DNA of 64,000 nt from Pseudomonas syringae (lineage in GTDB: Bacteria > Pseudomonadota > Gammaproteobacteria > Pseudomonadales > Pseudomonadaceae), in the NCBI RefSeq assembly GCF_001698815.1, contig NZ_LGSI01000050.1:1-64000 (forward strand), given 5' to 3'. Every line of letters begins with the position of its first letter. Positions within the stretch are counted from its first letter, which is position 1. This document shows, piece by piece, positions 52,569 to 62,121 of the stretch. The notes under the pieces were generated by a model that did no database searches, had not been told where the DNA came from, and was given only the letters and a program-made list of their open reading frames with translations. Made by a program: the position numbers and the translations under genes.

Positions 52569-52630
52569 GATCTGTAGGACCGGCTTTAGCCGGGAGGGCG
52601 CCCTCCCGGCTAAAGCCGGTCCTACAGATC
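52569..52630. repeat. Perfect 62-base palindrome
   Basis: GATCTGTAGGACC...CCGGGAGGGC followed without spacer by its exact reverse complement. Lies after the IclR gene and may end its transcript. Confidence 0.92.
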
Positions 52631-52795
52631 GAGTTCCGACCCGCAGGATTCATTGTTTCTGTTATTGATATAACATAACATTTATCGGTCTTCTCTTAAG
52701 ATCGCGTGCAGCGCTTCGTCTTATTGATATCAGCCGTGCCTTGCCAAATGCGACGAGCTGGCGCTGCAACTGAATCCCCTGACCCTGAGTGCTCC

Positions 52796-53956
52796 ATGAC
52801 GACCCCTATTCCGAAGCCGTTGGTGTCCACGCGCCTGCAGTCCATCGATGCATTGCGTGGCCTGATTATCCTGTTCATGCTCCTCGATCACGTACGGGAA
52901 ACGTTCCTCCTGCACCTCCAGGTTTCCGACCCGATGGACGTGACCAGCACGCCGCCGGAGTTGTTCCTGAGTCGTACGCTGTCGCATCTATGTGCGCCGC
53001 TGTTCATCTTTCTCACCGGCCTGTCGGCGTTCTTGTATGGCGAGCGCCACGACAAGGCCGGAGTTTCCGGCTTCCTGTTCAATCGCGGTCTGTTCCTGAT
53101 TGTGCTGGAGTTCACCCTGGTGAATTTCGCCTGGACCTTCCAGTTTCCGCCGACCTCGATCTATCTGCAGGTCATCTGGGCGATTGGCCTGAGCATGGTC
53201 GCGCTGGCGGTGCTGATTGTCCTGCCGCGTTGGGCGCTGGTGACCTTGGGACTGGTGATCATTGCCGGGCATAACCTGCTGGATGCCGTGCATTTCGGCA
53301 AAGATTCGGCACTGTATGTGCCTTGGGCGATTTTGCATGATCGCGGCTGGCTGCAGCCTTTCGAAGGCTTGCGCCTGCGCACTTCCTACCCGGTCCTGCC
53401 GTGGATCGGAGTGATTGCCTTGGGTTACGCAGCGGGACCGTGGTTTGCGTCGGGTGCCGATGCAGGCACGCGTCAGCGCAAACTGGTCGCCTGCGGATTG
53501 GGCGCGCTTGCGCTATTCTTCGTTCTGCGTCTGATCAATGGTTATGGCGAGAAGCCTTGGGTATCCGGCGAGACCGGCGTGCAAACGCTGATGAGCTTTT
53601 TCAACATCACCAAATACCCGCCATCGCTGGTATTTCTCAGCCTGACGATGGGGCTTGGTCTGTTGCTGCTGGTCTGGTTCGAGCGTGCGGCGGGGCGCGG
53701 CTGGATGAAGCCGCTGCTGGTATTCGGTGCAGCGCCGATGTTCTTTTACCTGCTGCATCTGTATGTGCTGAAGATTCTGTATCTGATCGCCACGGCAATC
53801 TGGGGCGCCAACAAGGGCGATTATTTCGGCTTTGATTCGGTTGGCGCGGTGTGGCTATGTTCGGTATTGCTGGCGGTCGGATTATTCCCCGCCGTACGCG
53901 CCTTTGCCAGCTTCAAGGCGCGGCGCAAGGATATCGTCTGGTTGAAGTATTTCTAG
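52796..53956 (+). CDS. DUF1624 family multispanning membrane protein
   Basis: Inner-membrane protein of 386 residues with about ten hydrophobic segments. It belongs to the DUF1624 / heparan-alpha-glucosaminide N-acetyltransferase-like group: SIDALRGLIILFMLLDHVRETF near the start carries the family Arg-Gly and Asp-His motif, and the FLTGLSAFLYG segment follows. Acyltransfer across the membrane is the general idea; the substrate is unknown. The ATG at 52796 sits after GAGTG; the frame upstream has no family similarity. Confidence 0.85.
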   Translation: MTTPIPKPLVSTRLQSIDALRGLIILFMLLDHVRETFLLHLQVSDPMDVTSTPPELFLSRTLSHLCAPLFIFLTGLSAFLYGERHDKAGVSGFLFNRGLFLIVLEFTLVNFAWTFQFPPTSIYLQVIWAIGLSMVALAVLIVLPRWALVTLGLVIIAGHNLLDAVHFGKDSALYVPWAILHDRGWLQPFEGLRLRTSYPVLPWIGVIALGYAAGPWFASGADAGTRQRKLVACGLGALALFFVLRLINGYGEKPWVSGETGVQTLMSFFNITKYPPSLVFLSLTMGLGLLLLVWFERAAGRGWMKPLLVFGAAPMFFYLLHLYVLKILYLIATAIWGANKGDYFGFDSVGAVWLCSVLLAVGLFPAVRAFASFKARRKDIVWLKYF

Positions 53957-53957
53957 G

Positions 53958-53992
53958 CGCTTCCTGTAGGAACAAGCTCGCTGCCACATACC
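53958..53992. repeat. REP-like half-element
   Basis: CCTGTAGGAACAAGCTCGCTGCC, one arm of a REP element, between convergent genes. Confidence 0.45.
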
Positions 53993-54012
53993 GCTCAACC
54001 TGCCGCACCACA

Positions 54013-55959
54013 TTACGTGCGGAAGCGCTTTACCAGCGCATCCAGTTCGCTCGACAGGACAGCGAGGCTCTTCGAGTCGTTGCGGGCCGCTTCGGCCAGA
54101 TCGGCAACCAGCTGCGCATCGCCATGAATCTGGCTGATGTGACGGTTGATGTCTTCGGCCACATGGTGCTGTTCTTCGGCGGCTGTGGCGATCTGGGTAT
54201 TCATGTCGCGGATCACGTCCACCGATTCGCGAATCTGTCCGAAGCTGTTGCGCGCCTGGCCGATTTTTTCCACCGATTGCTGGGACACGCTGAGACTGGC
54301 GTGCATCTGTTGAGTCACCGAAGAGGTGCGGCGAGCCAGCGTGCCTAGCAGGTTATCGATTTCGGCAGTGGAGTCGGCGGTGCGCTTGGCGAGGGCGCGT
54401 ACTTCATCGGCCACCACCGCGAAGCCCCGGCCTTGTTCGCCTGCGCGGGCGGCTTCGATGGCGGCGTTGAGCGCCAGCAGGTTGGTTTGCTCGGCGATGG
54501 AGCGAATAGTGTCAAGGATCGACTGGATGGCGTTGCTGTCTTTTTCCAGCTGCACCATGGCGGTGGCCGACTGGGACAGCTCCGCGCTCAGTTGATCAAC
54601 GCTGCTGACTGCGTCGTCGATCTGCCGTTGACCTTCGCGTGCCTGACGTTGGCCGCTGTCGGCCGAATCGGCGGCCTGGCTGCAGGAACGGGCGACTTCG
54701 TTGGCGGTGGCGACCATTTCGTGGAACGCGGTGGACACCATGTCTACCGCTTCGCGTTGTCGGTCGGCAGCTTCGGCCATGTCGTGGGACACGCGTGTCG
54801 AGCTGGTGGAGGTGTCGAGAATTTTCGTCGCCGCCAGACCGATATGCTGGATCAGGCTGCGAATGGCGGTCAGGAACTGATTGAACCAGTTGGCCAGTTG
54901 CGCGGTTTCATCGTTGCCGCGTACCGCAAGACTTTTGGTCAGGTCGCCTTCACCTTGAGCAATGCCTTCAAGGCCGCTGGCCACGCTGCGAATCGGGCGC
55001 ACTATCAGCGAGGCGAAACTGGCGCCGACAAGGGCAAAGATCAGCGCCATGACTGCGGCAATAATGCCCACCAGCCAGGTCAGGCGCGTCGCGGAGCTCA
55101 TCACCTCATCCTGCTTGATCAGACCGATGAAGCTCCAGCCCAGTTGCTCGGAAGGGAAGACGTTGACCATGAAGCGTTCGCCATTGAGGGTCACTTCGCT
55201 CAGGCCGGTGCCGGCTTTGGCCAGTTGTGCATAGCCGTCGCCCAGATCGGCCAGCTTCTTGAAGTTGTGCTCTGGCTGGCGTGGGTCGACCAGAATTGTG
55301 CCGTTGTTTTCCATCAGCAGCAGATAACCGGTTTCACCCAGCTTGATCTGTTTGACGATGGTGGTCAGCTGCTTGAGCGACACATCGATGTTGACCACGC
55401 CGCCAGGGCTGCCTAGCTTGTTGGTAACGGTGCGCACGGTGCTGACCAGAACCGCATCGTCGCCGGCCCAGTAATACGCGTCGGTACGCAGGGTTTTGCC
55501 GGGGTTGGCCAGGGCAGTCTTGTACCACGGGCGTTGGCGCGGATCGTAACTGGCCATCTTCGGATCGCCGGGCCAGAACGCGTAGCTGCCGTTGGCCAGG
55601 CCGTAGGAAACATAGGAATAGGCCGGATGGCTTTTCGCGATACCGGCGAAGAATTCATATATTGCCTTGTGGGCATCGGACTCGGGGAGCGTAGGCGCAT
55701 CGGCGCTCATGTAGCTCTTGATGCCTTCGCCGGTATTGGTAATCAGCGGATGGCTGGCCAGGTAATCGACGTTCTGGCTGATACCTTCGAAGAACAGCTG
55801 CATGGCATTGGCGACCTGGCGGATTTCCCGACCGCTGCTGTCGACGAAATCATCTGCCGCGTCGCTGCGCAGGTTGACGATGACGATGCTGGCGACCACG
55901 ACGATCGGCAAGCAAGCGATGACGGCGAACGCCCAGGTCAGTTTCTGTTTGATATTCAT
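54013..55959 (-). CDS. Methyl-accepting chemotaxis protein (dCache type)
   Basis: Chemoreceptor of 648 residues. A first membrane helix (residues 10-28), a periplasmic dCache domain (about 30-290) with RPWYKTALANPGKTLRTDAYYWAG, a second membrane helix near 300, HAMP, then the signalling domain with the highly conserved hairpin tip (IRSIAEQTNLLALNAAIEAA, RGFAVVADEVRALA). The RxWY and following Tyr/Asp positions resemble the amino-acid-binding dCache motif, so amino acids are likely ligands. No C-terminal CheR pentapeptide is seen. A FliA-type promoter lies upstream. Confidence 0.93.
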   Translation of the reverse strand: MNIKQKLTWAFAVIACLPIVVVASIVIVNLRSDAADDFVDSSGREIRQVANAMQLFFEGISQNVDYLASHPLITNTGEGIKSYMSADAPTLPESDAHKAIYEFFAGIAKSHPAYSYVSYGLANGSYAFWPGDPKMASYDPRQRPWYKTALANPGKTLRTDAYYWAGDDAVLVSTVRTVTNKLGSPGGVVNIDVSLKQLTTIVKQIKLGETGYLLLMENNGTILVDPRQPEHNFKKLADLGDGYAQLAKAGTGLSEVTLNGERFMVNVFPSEQLGWSFIGLIKQDEVMSSATRLTWLVGIIAAVMALIFALVGASFASLIVRPIRSVASGLEGIAQGEGDLTKSLAVRGNDETAQLANWFNQFLTAIRSLIQHIGLAATKILDTSTSSTRVSHDMAEAADRQREAVDMVSTAFHEMVATANEVARSCSQAADSADSGQRQAREGQRQIDDAVSSVDQLSAELSQSATAMVQLEKDSNAIQSILDTIRSIAEQTNLLALNAAIEAARAGEQGRGFAVVADEVRALAKRTADSTAEIDNLLGTLARRTSSVTQQMHASLSVSQQSVEKIGQARNSFGQIRESVDVIRDMNTQIATAAEEQHHVAEDINRHISQIHGDAQLVADLAEAARNDSKSLAVLSSELDALVKRFRT

Positions 55960-56054
55960 CCGAACTCCAGAGAGCTGCTGACCTAAAACCCCAGTACCGC
56001 TGGTGTTGATCGTGCAGGCCGCAAATGACGCAAAATTAGTATTATGGTATGCCG

Positions 56055-56081
56055 CTATCGGCGTCGTTCCGGGGTTCTTGA
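56055..56081 (-). promoter_or_regulatory. FliA (sigma-28) promoter candidate
   Basis: On the minus strand TCAAGAAC, eleven bases, GCCGATAG. This matches the flagellar sigma consensus TAAAGTTT-N11-GCCGATAA with 7 of 8 bases in the -10 and 4 of 8, including the core AAG, in the -35. It lies about 95 bases upstream of the chemoreceptor start. Confidence 0.7.
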
Positions 56082-56131
56082 GGGGGCGTTCGCGGAACAG
56101 GTCGCTGGCTGGCATGAGATACCTGTTCGCG

Positions 56132-56905
56132 TCAGCCTGGATAACCCAGTTCGCGGCTGATTCGCGCCCTGCATTCGAGCAGCAGCCGCTGGAAATGGTC
56201 TTGCGCGCCTTCCGGGTCCATCACCGCATCGGGGCCGGAAAGGTTGACGGCGGCCACCACCTGACCGTTGTGATCCTTGACCGAGGTGGCAATTGCGGTC
56301 GAGTAATCGGAGCGGTGCAGTACCCAGCCGCGATTGCGGTCAGCGGCGATTAGACTTTGCAGCTCCGGCAAGGTGCGCGGGGCGGGGGCGGGGTAATCAT
56401 CCAGGCGTACATGCTGATACAGCTGAGCCAGCGCGGTTTCGTCCAGGGCGGTCAGCAACATTCGGCCCATGGCCGTGCAGTGGCAAGCGATGCGGGTGCC
56501 GACGGGAATATTCACCGACAGCCGTTGCGCAGCGAAGGCGCGGAACAGATACAGGCTATCAGTCTGCTCGCGAATACTCAGGTGGCAGGACAGCGAGGTG
56601 CGATCACGCAACTGGTTCAGGTGCGGCATCGCCACTTCGACGATGTCGCGACTGGCCAGATAACTGAAGCCATCGCTGATCACTCGCGCACCCAGCTCAT
56701 AGTGGCTATTGAGTTTGTTGAGATACCCCATGTTGGTCAGGGTAAACAGAATTCGGTAAACCGCCGAGGTGCTGACGCCCAGACGTTCGGCGATTTCATT
56801 GATGCTCAGGGTGCGTGTTCGGGCATTGAACATGCCCAGTACGCTCAAGCCCCGGGCCAAAGCCGGGACGCTGTAGTCGGTGTCTTTTTCCGGGGTTTCG
56901 AGCAT
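56132..56905 (-). CDS. IclR family transcriptional regulator
   Basis: Regulator of 257 residues. The N-terminal HTH domain (TLSINEIAERLGVSTSAVYRIL) and the IclR effector domain (LSCHLSIREQTDSLYLF, IACHCTAMGRMLLTA) are complete. It lies downstream of the sox operon on the same strand, separated by a REP pair, and upstream of the chemoreceptor. It is a good candidate regulator of the sox operon, but nothing in the sequence proves this. The ATG at 56905 has GGAATC at the right distance. Confidence 0.9.
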   Translation of the reverse strand: MLETPEKDTDYSVPALARGLSVLGMFNARTRTLSINEIAERLGVSTSAVYRILFTLTNMGYLNKLNSHYELGARVISDGFSYLASRDIVEVAMPHLNQLRDRTSLSCHLSIREQTDSLYLFRAFAAQRLSVNIPVGTRIACHCTAMGRMLLTALDETALAQLYQHVRLDDYPAPAPRTLPELQSLIAADRNRGWVLHRSDYSTAIATSVKDHNGQVVAAVNLSGPDAVMDPEGAQDHFQRLLLECRARISRELGYPG

Positions 56906-56941
56906 GAGTGATTCCAATTGCTTTGGTTGGAGCGAGGCTTA

Positions 56942-57032
56942 TGTGGGAGCGAGCTTGCTCGCGAAAGCGGTGCTCCATTCGACGAAATAGGCTGGGTGTG
57001 CTCGCCTCTTCGCGAGCAAGCTCGCTCCCACA
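56942..57032. repeat. REP-like inverted pair
   Basis: TGTGGGAGCGAGCTTGCTCG...CGCGAGCAAGCTCGCTCCCACA, about 91 bases, between soxG and the IclR gene. A short piece of another REP type (TTGGAGCGAGGCTT) lies just to its left at 56926. Confidence 0.88.
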
Positions 57033-57045
57033 CCACAATCGCTGT

Positions 57046-57633
57046 CTACGCCACATCCAACTCCAGCAACTGGCCATCGAACTCACCCATGGCATCCAGC
57101 AGCGCGCCCTTGAAGTAGTCGAGGGAAGCGCGATCGCAGAGGATCTGAAACGCCGGGAGTTCTGCCGACCCGAGGTTGATCACGATCACATTGATCCGCG
57201 CCGCCGACGTCTGCGCCACGGCGCCGGGGGCGAAGGCTTGCGGGCGCAGGTCGACGCCGCAGAGCTTGGCCATGACCTCCGACACATGCAGCCCGCTCAG
57301 TTGCAGCCAGGCATGGCTGTCTTGCCGAGGCAGCAGGTAGTTGGCGCTGTGATCCAGTTCCCAGCGCGCTTCTTCGTCGGCGATGCGCTGGCCGCGATCC
57401 TCAAGGCTGCCCAGAATCAGGTATTCGGTCTGGGACAATCGCGCCACATGGCTGCCGTCGGCCTGAGTCACGGCATGATTCGGCTCATCCGGCAGGAAGA
57501 AACCCCGGGCGCTGAGGTATTCGGCGCTCTGCTGGCCGCGAAAACCGACACGCGGCACGTCGGTCAAATCGATCAAGGCGCAGGGTTGAAGCGGGCTGAG
57601 CCCGATGTAACGTTCGGCTTGCAGGCTGGACAT
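57046..57633 (-). CDS. soxG: Sarcosine oxidase gamma subunit-like protein (SoxG)
   Basis: Protein of 195 residues resembling the gamma subunit of heterotetrameric sarcosine oxidase, which is built like part of a folate-dependent aminomethyltransferase. Signs include QAERYIGLSPLQPCALIDLTD and WLQLSGLHVSEVMAKLCGVDLRP. It is the last gene of the operon and starts three bases after the alpha-subunit stop. The enzyme oxidatively removes an N-methyl group and passes it to tetrahydrofolate. Confidence 0.85.
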   Translation of the reverse strand: MSSLQAERYIGLSPLQPCALIDLTDVPRVGFRGQQSAEYLSARGFFLPDEPNHAVTQADGSHVARLSQTEYLILGSLEDRGQRIADEEARWELDHSANYLLPRQDSHAWLQLSGLHVSEVMAKLCGVDLRPQAFAPGAVAQTSAARINVIVINLGSAELPAFQILCDRASLDYFKGALLDAMGEFDGQLLELDVA

Positions 57634-57636
57634 GGC

Positions 57637-60543
57637 TCAGAGCTCCTGGCGTTTGGTTTCAGGGTCGAAGAAAGGCAATTGCACCACCGTGGCCTGGACG
57701 ATCACGCCATCTTCGACGCGAATCGGAATCTGCTGGCCCGGCTGGCTCTGGTCGAAGGCGGCGTACGCCATGCCGATGATTTTGCCCAGTGTTTGCGAAT
57801 ACTCGCAGGACGTGACGTTGCCGCTGATGTCCGGGCCCTTGAGCACCAGATGGCCTTCCAGAGGTTGCGGGCTGGCTTTGGGCAGGGTGAAACCCACCAG
57901 TTTGCGTTTCATCGGTTGCGCTTCGAGGATGTCCACCGAGCGGCGGCCGACGAAGAACGGCTTGGTTCTGCTGACCGCCCAGCCCATGTCGATTTCAGCG
58001 GGATGGGTCATGCCGTCGGTGTCCTGGCTGATGATCACGTGGCCTTTTTCCAGGCGCAGCAGGCGCTGGGTTTCGACGCCGAACGGACGCATGTCAAACG
58101 CCTTGCCCGCTTCGGTCAGCGCATCCCAGAGTCGCAGGGCGTGACGCGCCGGGACGTGAATTTCGTAGCCCAGTTCGCCGACAAAACCCACGCGCAACAG
58201 TCGCGCCTTGATCCCGGCAACAGTGCCCGAGCGAACGCCCAGATACGGAAAGGCTTCGGCCGACAAATCAAGGTCGGTGCAGACTTGCTCCAGCACTTTG
58301 CGCGAATCGGGACCGGCCACGTTCACCGCCGCAATCGCCGCCGTGACGTTGGCAATGTCTACGTCGAGGCGCCATTGCGCGTTCCACTTGAGCATCTGCT
58401 GATAAATGCGATCCACGCCGCTGGTGGTGGCGGTGACGTAGAAGTGATGCTCGGCAAAGCGCGCGCACACGCCGTCATCGATGACCACGCCATGTTCGTT
58501 GGTCATCAACGCGTAACGCGAGCGGCCAATCGGCTGCTTGAGGAAGGCAAAGGTGTACATGCGATTGAGCAGCTCGGCGGCGTCCGGGCCGCGTACATCC
58601 AGGCCGCCCAGGGTCGAGACGTCGATGATGCCGACCTTGTTGCGTACATGCAGCGCTTCGGCTTGCATGCATTTATCCCGCTCATTGGCTTTACCGTAGT
58701 AGGCCGGGCGCTGCCAGATGCCGGCGGGCATCATTTTTGCGCCGGCTTCCAGATGACGCTTGTGCATCGGCGTCTGGCGGTACGGATCGAAAGCCCGACC
58801 GGCAACGTGGGCGAGTTTTTCCGCTTCGAAAGGCGGGCGGGCAGTGGTGACGCCGGTTTCGCTGACGCTGCGCTGGGTCGAGGACGCCACCAGGCGCGCG
58901 GTCGGCAACGCCGAGTGGCGGCCTTGTGACGGGCCCATGCCCACGGTCGAATAACGTTTCACCAACTGGATGTCGCGATAGCCGATTTTGGTGGCGTTGA
59001 TGATGTCGCGCACTTGCAGGTCTTCATCGAAGTCGACGAAATCCTTGCCTTTGGGGTGCGGGAAGATCGGCCACGGGAAGTTGACCTGGGCCTCGGTGCG
59101 CAACGGCAACGGGCTGGCGTTCAGTTCCAGATGCAGCGCAGTGACGATGTGCGCCGTGGCATGAATGGCATCGGCCAGAACGTTGTCCAGGGCGTGATAA
59201 CCATTGGCGGAACCCGCGACGCTGAGGTTTTTCGGCAAACCGCTGAGGGTGAATTCAGCGTGTTGGTCGTCGTAGCTGAGTTTGCCGCCCGCCTGACACA
59301 ACAACTGGTACACCGGCATATAACCGCCGGACATGCACAGCAAATCGCAGTCCAGAATCAAGCCGCTGCCGGCGACCTGGCCCTGGCCGGTGATCTTGCG
59401 CAGGTCGACGCCACTGACATGGCGCATGCCTTTTTCATGCAGCGCTTCATAAACCGTGCTGCCCGGATGGCAAGGAATGCCGCGTTGCTCAAGGGCCAGC
59501 AGCAGCGCACGATCCACTGGATTGGCGCGCATATCCACCAACGCCGCCACTTCCACGCCTTGCTCATGCAGGTCCAGCGCGGCCAGATAACCGTCGTCAT
59601 TGCCGGTCAGCACCACCGCGCGTTTGCCCGGCTTGACCGCGTACAGCTTTATCAAACGCTGGGCGGCGCTGGTCAGCATCACGCCGGGCAAATCGTTGTT
59701 GCGGAAAATCACCGGCTGATCGAACGAGCCGCTGGCGATCAGGCATTGCGTCGCGCGCACCTTGTACATGCGCTTGCCCTGAATCACCGGCAGATAGTTA
59801 TCGGTAAACCAGGCGTTGCAGGTGGCTTGCTTGAGCACGCGAATATTGGCGTGACCTTCAACGGCGTCCACCAGTTCGCGGCGCAGGGTTTCGCCGCGCT
59901 GGCCTTCGATATCAAAGCGCGCGTAGGTCAGCGAACCACCAAGAATCGGTTGTTGCTCGATCAGCAGCACCTTGGCGCCAGCGTTGGCGGCGGTCAGTGC
60001 GGCCTGCAAGCCAGCAGGTCCGGCGCCGATGATTGCCAGATCGGTGAACAGGTACGCCTTGTCGTAATACTCGGGCTGGAATTTCAGGTCGAGCACGCCG
60101 AGCCCGGCTTTCTTACGGATGATCGGTTCCCAGACTTTCCACATTCCCTTGGGCTTATAGAACGAACGGTAATAGAACCCCACCGGCATGAATTTGGAAA
60201 ACTTGCCCAGGTACGCGTCCTTGTCGTTATCCAGCGAGCCGTTGAAGTTCTGGCCGCTGGCTTGCAAACCGTCTTGCAGCGCAAATGAGTCGGCCAGCAC
60301 ATTCGGCTCATGGGGCAACTGGATCAGCGTATTGGCGTCTTGCCCGGCCATGGTCAGCGGGCCGCGTGGCCGGTGGTATTTGAACGAGCGGGACAACAGA
60401 AAACGCCCGTTGGCGAGCAGGGCGCTGGCGATGCTGTCGCCTTCAAAGCCCTGATACTGCTGATTGTCGAAGCTGAAACTCAGCGGCTGATTGCGATCGA
60501 TCAGCAAACCCATGGGCGCGGGCAGGCGGTTGAGCGTGCTCAT
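57637..60543 (-). CDS. soxA: Sarcosine oxidase alpha subunit-like protein (SoxA)
   Basis: Large subunit of 968 residues. The N-terminal part (1-160) is the ferredoxin-like domain found in SoxA; the FAD/NAD-binding Rossmann motif LAIIGAGPAGLQAALTAANAGA starts at about 172; the C-terminal half (about 590-968) is the aminomethyltransferase-like folate domain, with the ending PEIDMGWAVSRTKPFFVG. Classical pseudomonad SoxA is near 1000 residues, so this is a slightly shorter variant. The start overlaps soxD by four bases. It works with the beta, gamma and delta subunits. Confidence 0.88.
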   Translation of the reverse strand: MSTLNRLPAPMGLLIDRNQPLSFSFDNQQYQGFEGDSIASALLANGRFLLSRSFKYHRPRGPLTMAGQDANTLIQLPHEPNVLADSFALQDGLQASGQNFNGSLDNDKDAYLGKFSKFMPVGFYYRSFYKPKGMWKVWEPIIRKKAGLGVLDLKFQPEYYDKAYLFTDLAIIGAGPAGLQAALTAANAGAKVLLIEQQPILGGSLTYARFDIEGQRGETLRRELVDAVEGHANIRVLKQATCNAWFTDNYLPVIQGKRMYKVRATQCLIASGSFDQPVIFRNNDLPGVMLTSAAQRLIKLYAVKPGKRAVVLTGNDDGYLAALDLHEQGVEVAALVDMRANPVDRALLLALEQRGIPCHPGSTVYEALHEKGMRHVSGVDLRKITGQGQVAGSGLILDCDLLCMSGGYMPVYQLLCQAGGKLSYDDQHAEFTLSGLPKNLSVAGSANGYHALDNVLADAIHATAHIVTALHLELNASPLPLRTEAQVNFPWPIFPHPKGKDFVDFDEDLQVRDIINATKIGYRDIQLVKRYSTVGMGPSQGRHSALPTARLVASSTQRSVSETGVTTARPPFEAEKLAHVAGRAFDPYRQTPMHKRHLEAGAKMMPAGIWQRPAYYGKANERDKCMQAEALHVRNKVGIIDVSTLGGLDVRGPDAAELLNRMYTFAFLKQPIGRSRYALMTNEHGVVIDDGVCARFAEHHFYVTATTSGVDRIYQQMLKWNAQWRLDVDIANVTAAIAAVNVAGPDSRKVLEQVCTDLDLSAEAFPYLGVRSGTVAGIKARLLRVGFVGELGYEIHVPARHALRLWDALTEAGKAFDMRPFGVETQRLLRLEKGHVIISQDTDGMTHPAEIDMGWAVSRTKPFFVGRRSVDILEAQPMKRKLVGFTLPKASPQPLEGHLVLKGPDISGNVTSCEYSQTLGKIIGMAYAAFDQSQPGQQIPIRVEDGVIVQATVVQLPFFDPETKRQEL

Positions 60544-60854
60544 CGGGCAATCTCCTTGGCCGGGGCGGCGGGTGTGGCAGAAAATTCGACCCGCGAGGTG
60601 AACACTTCCTTGGGGTCGAAGGTGCGCAGGATTTCGTCGCTGCCGGTGTGGCGTTCCACCAGGAACCAGTAGCTGGACGGCGTATGCATCCACCATTCGC
60701 GGACCACGCCCAAGGTGTCTTCGTAATTGAACACGTAGTCGGCCCATTCGCCGTCGGTGCAGGTGGCCGGGTCCGGCATGGCTTTGAATTCGCCGCCGTA
60801 GGTGAACTCGGTGATGTTGCGCGGCCCATTGAGCGGGCAATTCATGACTTTCAT
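60540..60854 (-). CDS. soxD: Sarcosine oxidase delta subunit-like protein (SoxD)
   Basis: Protein of 104 residues equivalent to the delta subunit. In the crystallised enzyme the subunit binds zinc with two cysteines (CPxC) and two histidines. Here the first motif reads CPLN, so Cys6 is kept but the second position is Asn9, and the His-containing helix reads REWWMHTPSS with only one His (57). The zinc site is therefore probably lost or changed. The AAGGAACG before the ATG at 60854 supports that start. Confidence 0.85.
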   Translation of the reverse strand: MKVMNCPLNGPRNITEFTYGGEFKAMPDPATCTDGEWADYVFNYEDTLGVVREWWMHTPSSYWFLVERHTGSDEILRTFDPKEVFTSRVEFSATPAAPAKEIAR

Positions 60855-60879
60855 AGTGCGTTCCTTACTCAATGGCGGG

Positions 60880-62121
60880 TCAGTGACTGGCCGCCGTGGC
60901 GCCCATTTCGTTGACTTGCTGGAAGGTCGAAAACCGTTCCAGGCCGAACGGCTTGATCAGCTCCGGGGTTTTGCCACCACTGGCGACCAGTTCGGCCATG
61001 GTCTTGCCGCAAATCGGCGTGGCCTTGAAGCCCCAGGTGCCCCAACCGGCGTCCAGGTAATAATTTTTCACCGGTGAAAGTCCCATGATCGGGCTGTAAT
61101 CCGGGGTCATGTCGGTGATCCCGGCCCACTGGCGCATCAACTTGGCGTTGGCCAGGAACGGGAACATCTCGATGGCGTGCGCCAGCAGGCTTTCCTTCAA
61201 ATCCAGGGTGGAACGGGTGTTGAACAGCGGGTACGGATCGGAGCCACCGCCGAACACCACTTCTCCGCGACTGGTCTGCTGCACGTAGCAGTGCAGCGCA
61301 GACGAACTCACCAGCGGATCGAGGAACGGCTTGAACGGCTGAGTCACCATGGCTTGCAGCGGGAACGTCTGGATCGGCGAGCGAATCCCGGCTTTCTTCA
61401 TCAGTTGCGAACTCATGCCCGCCACGGCCTGCACCGCGCAGCCGCATTTGATGGTGCCGCGATTGGTTTTGACGGCGGTGATGGTGCCGTTTTCGATGAT
61501 CAGCTCCTGGACTTCAGTGAGCTGATGTATTTCCACGCCGCGCTTGGCCGCTTGCTTGGCGTAGCCCCAGGCCACCGCATCATGACGCGCGGTGGCGCCG
61601 TCCATGTGCCAGAGCCCGGCGAGTACCGGAATGTGGCCCGGATCAAGGTTGAGGGAAGGCACCAGCTCGCGAATCTGCTGACGGTCGATCATCTCGGTGC
61701 GGCCGCCAAAATGCTTGTTCACTTCGGCGCGCTGACGGAATGAGCGCACCGTCGCGTCGGTATGGGCCAGGGTCAGTTGGCCTCGGTGCGAGTACATGAT
61801 GTTGAAGTCAAATTCGTTGGACAGCCCCTCGAACATCCGCACTGATTCAGCGTAGAACTTCACCCCTTCGCTGGTCAGGTAATTGGAGCGGATCACCGCC
61901 GTGTTGCGCGCCGTATTGCCGCCGCCCAGATAACCTTTTTCCAGCACCGCAATGTTGGTGATGCCGTGGTACTTGGACAGGTAGTAAGCGGTGGCCAGGC
62001 CATGACCGCCGCCGCCGATGATCACCACGTCATAGGAAGATTTGAGTTCCTTGGGCGGCGGCAGGTCGACGTCTACCGGGTATTCCGAGCTGAGCCCGTA
62101 TTTCAATAGATTGAAAGGCAT
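60880..62121 (-). CDS. soxB: Sarcosine oxidase beta subunit-like protein (SoxB)
   Basis: Flavoprotein of 413 residues of the glycine oxidase/DAO family. The Rossmann motif VVIIGGGGHGLATAYYLSK is at 32-50; His180 in ARHDAVAW is the counterpart of the residue that holds covalent FMN in the classical enzyme; SNYLTSEGVKFYAES and WGTWGFKATPICGKTMAEL are typical of SoxB. Its start overlaps the folD stop by 19 bases. It holds the amine oxidising site. Confidence 0.9.
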   Translation of the reverse strand: MPFNLLKYGLSSEYPVDVDLPPPKELKSSYDVVIIGGGGHGLATAYYLSKYHGITNIAVLEKGYLGGGNTARNTAVIRSNYLTSEGVKFYAESVRMFEGLSNEFDFNIMYSHRGQLTLAHTDATVRSFRQRAEVNKHFGGRTEMIDRQQIRELVPSLNLDPGHIPVLAGLWHMDGATARHDAVAWGYAKQAAKRGVEIHQLTEVQELIIENGTITAVKTNRGTIKCGCAVQAVAGMSSQLMKKAGIRSPIQTFPLQAMVTQPFKPFLDPLVSSSALHCYVQQTSRGEVVFGGGSDPYPLFNTRSTLDLKESLLAHAIEMFPFLANAKLMRQWAGITDMTPDYSPIMGLSPVKNYYLDAGWGTWGFKATPICGKTMAELVASGGKTPELIKPFGLERFSTFQQVNEMGATAASH

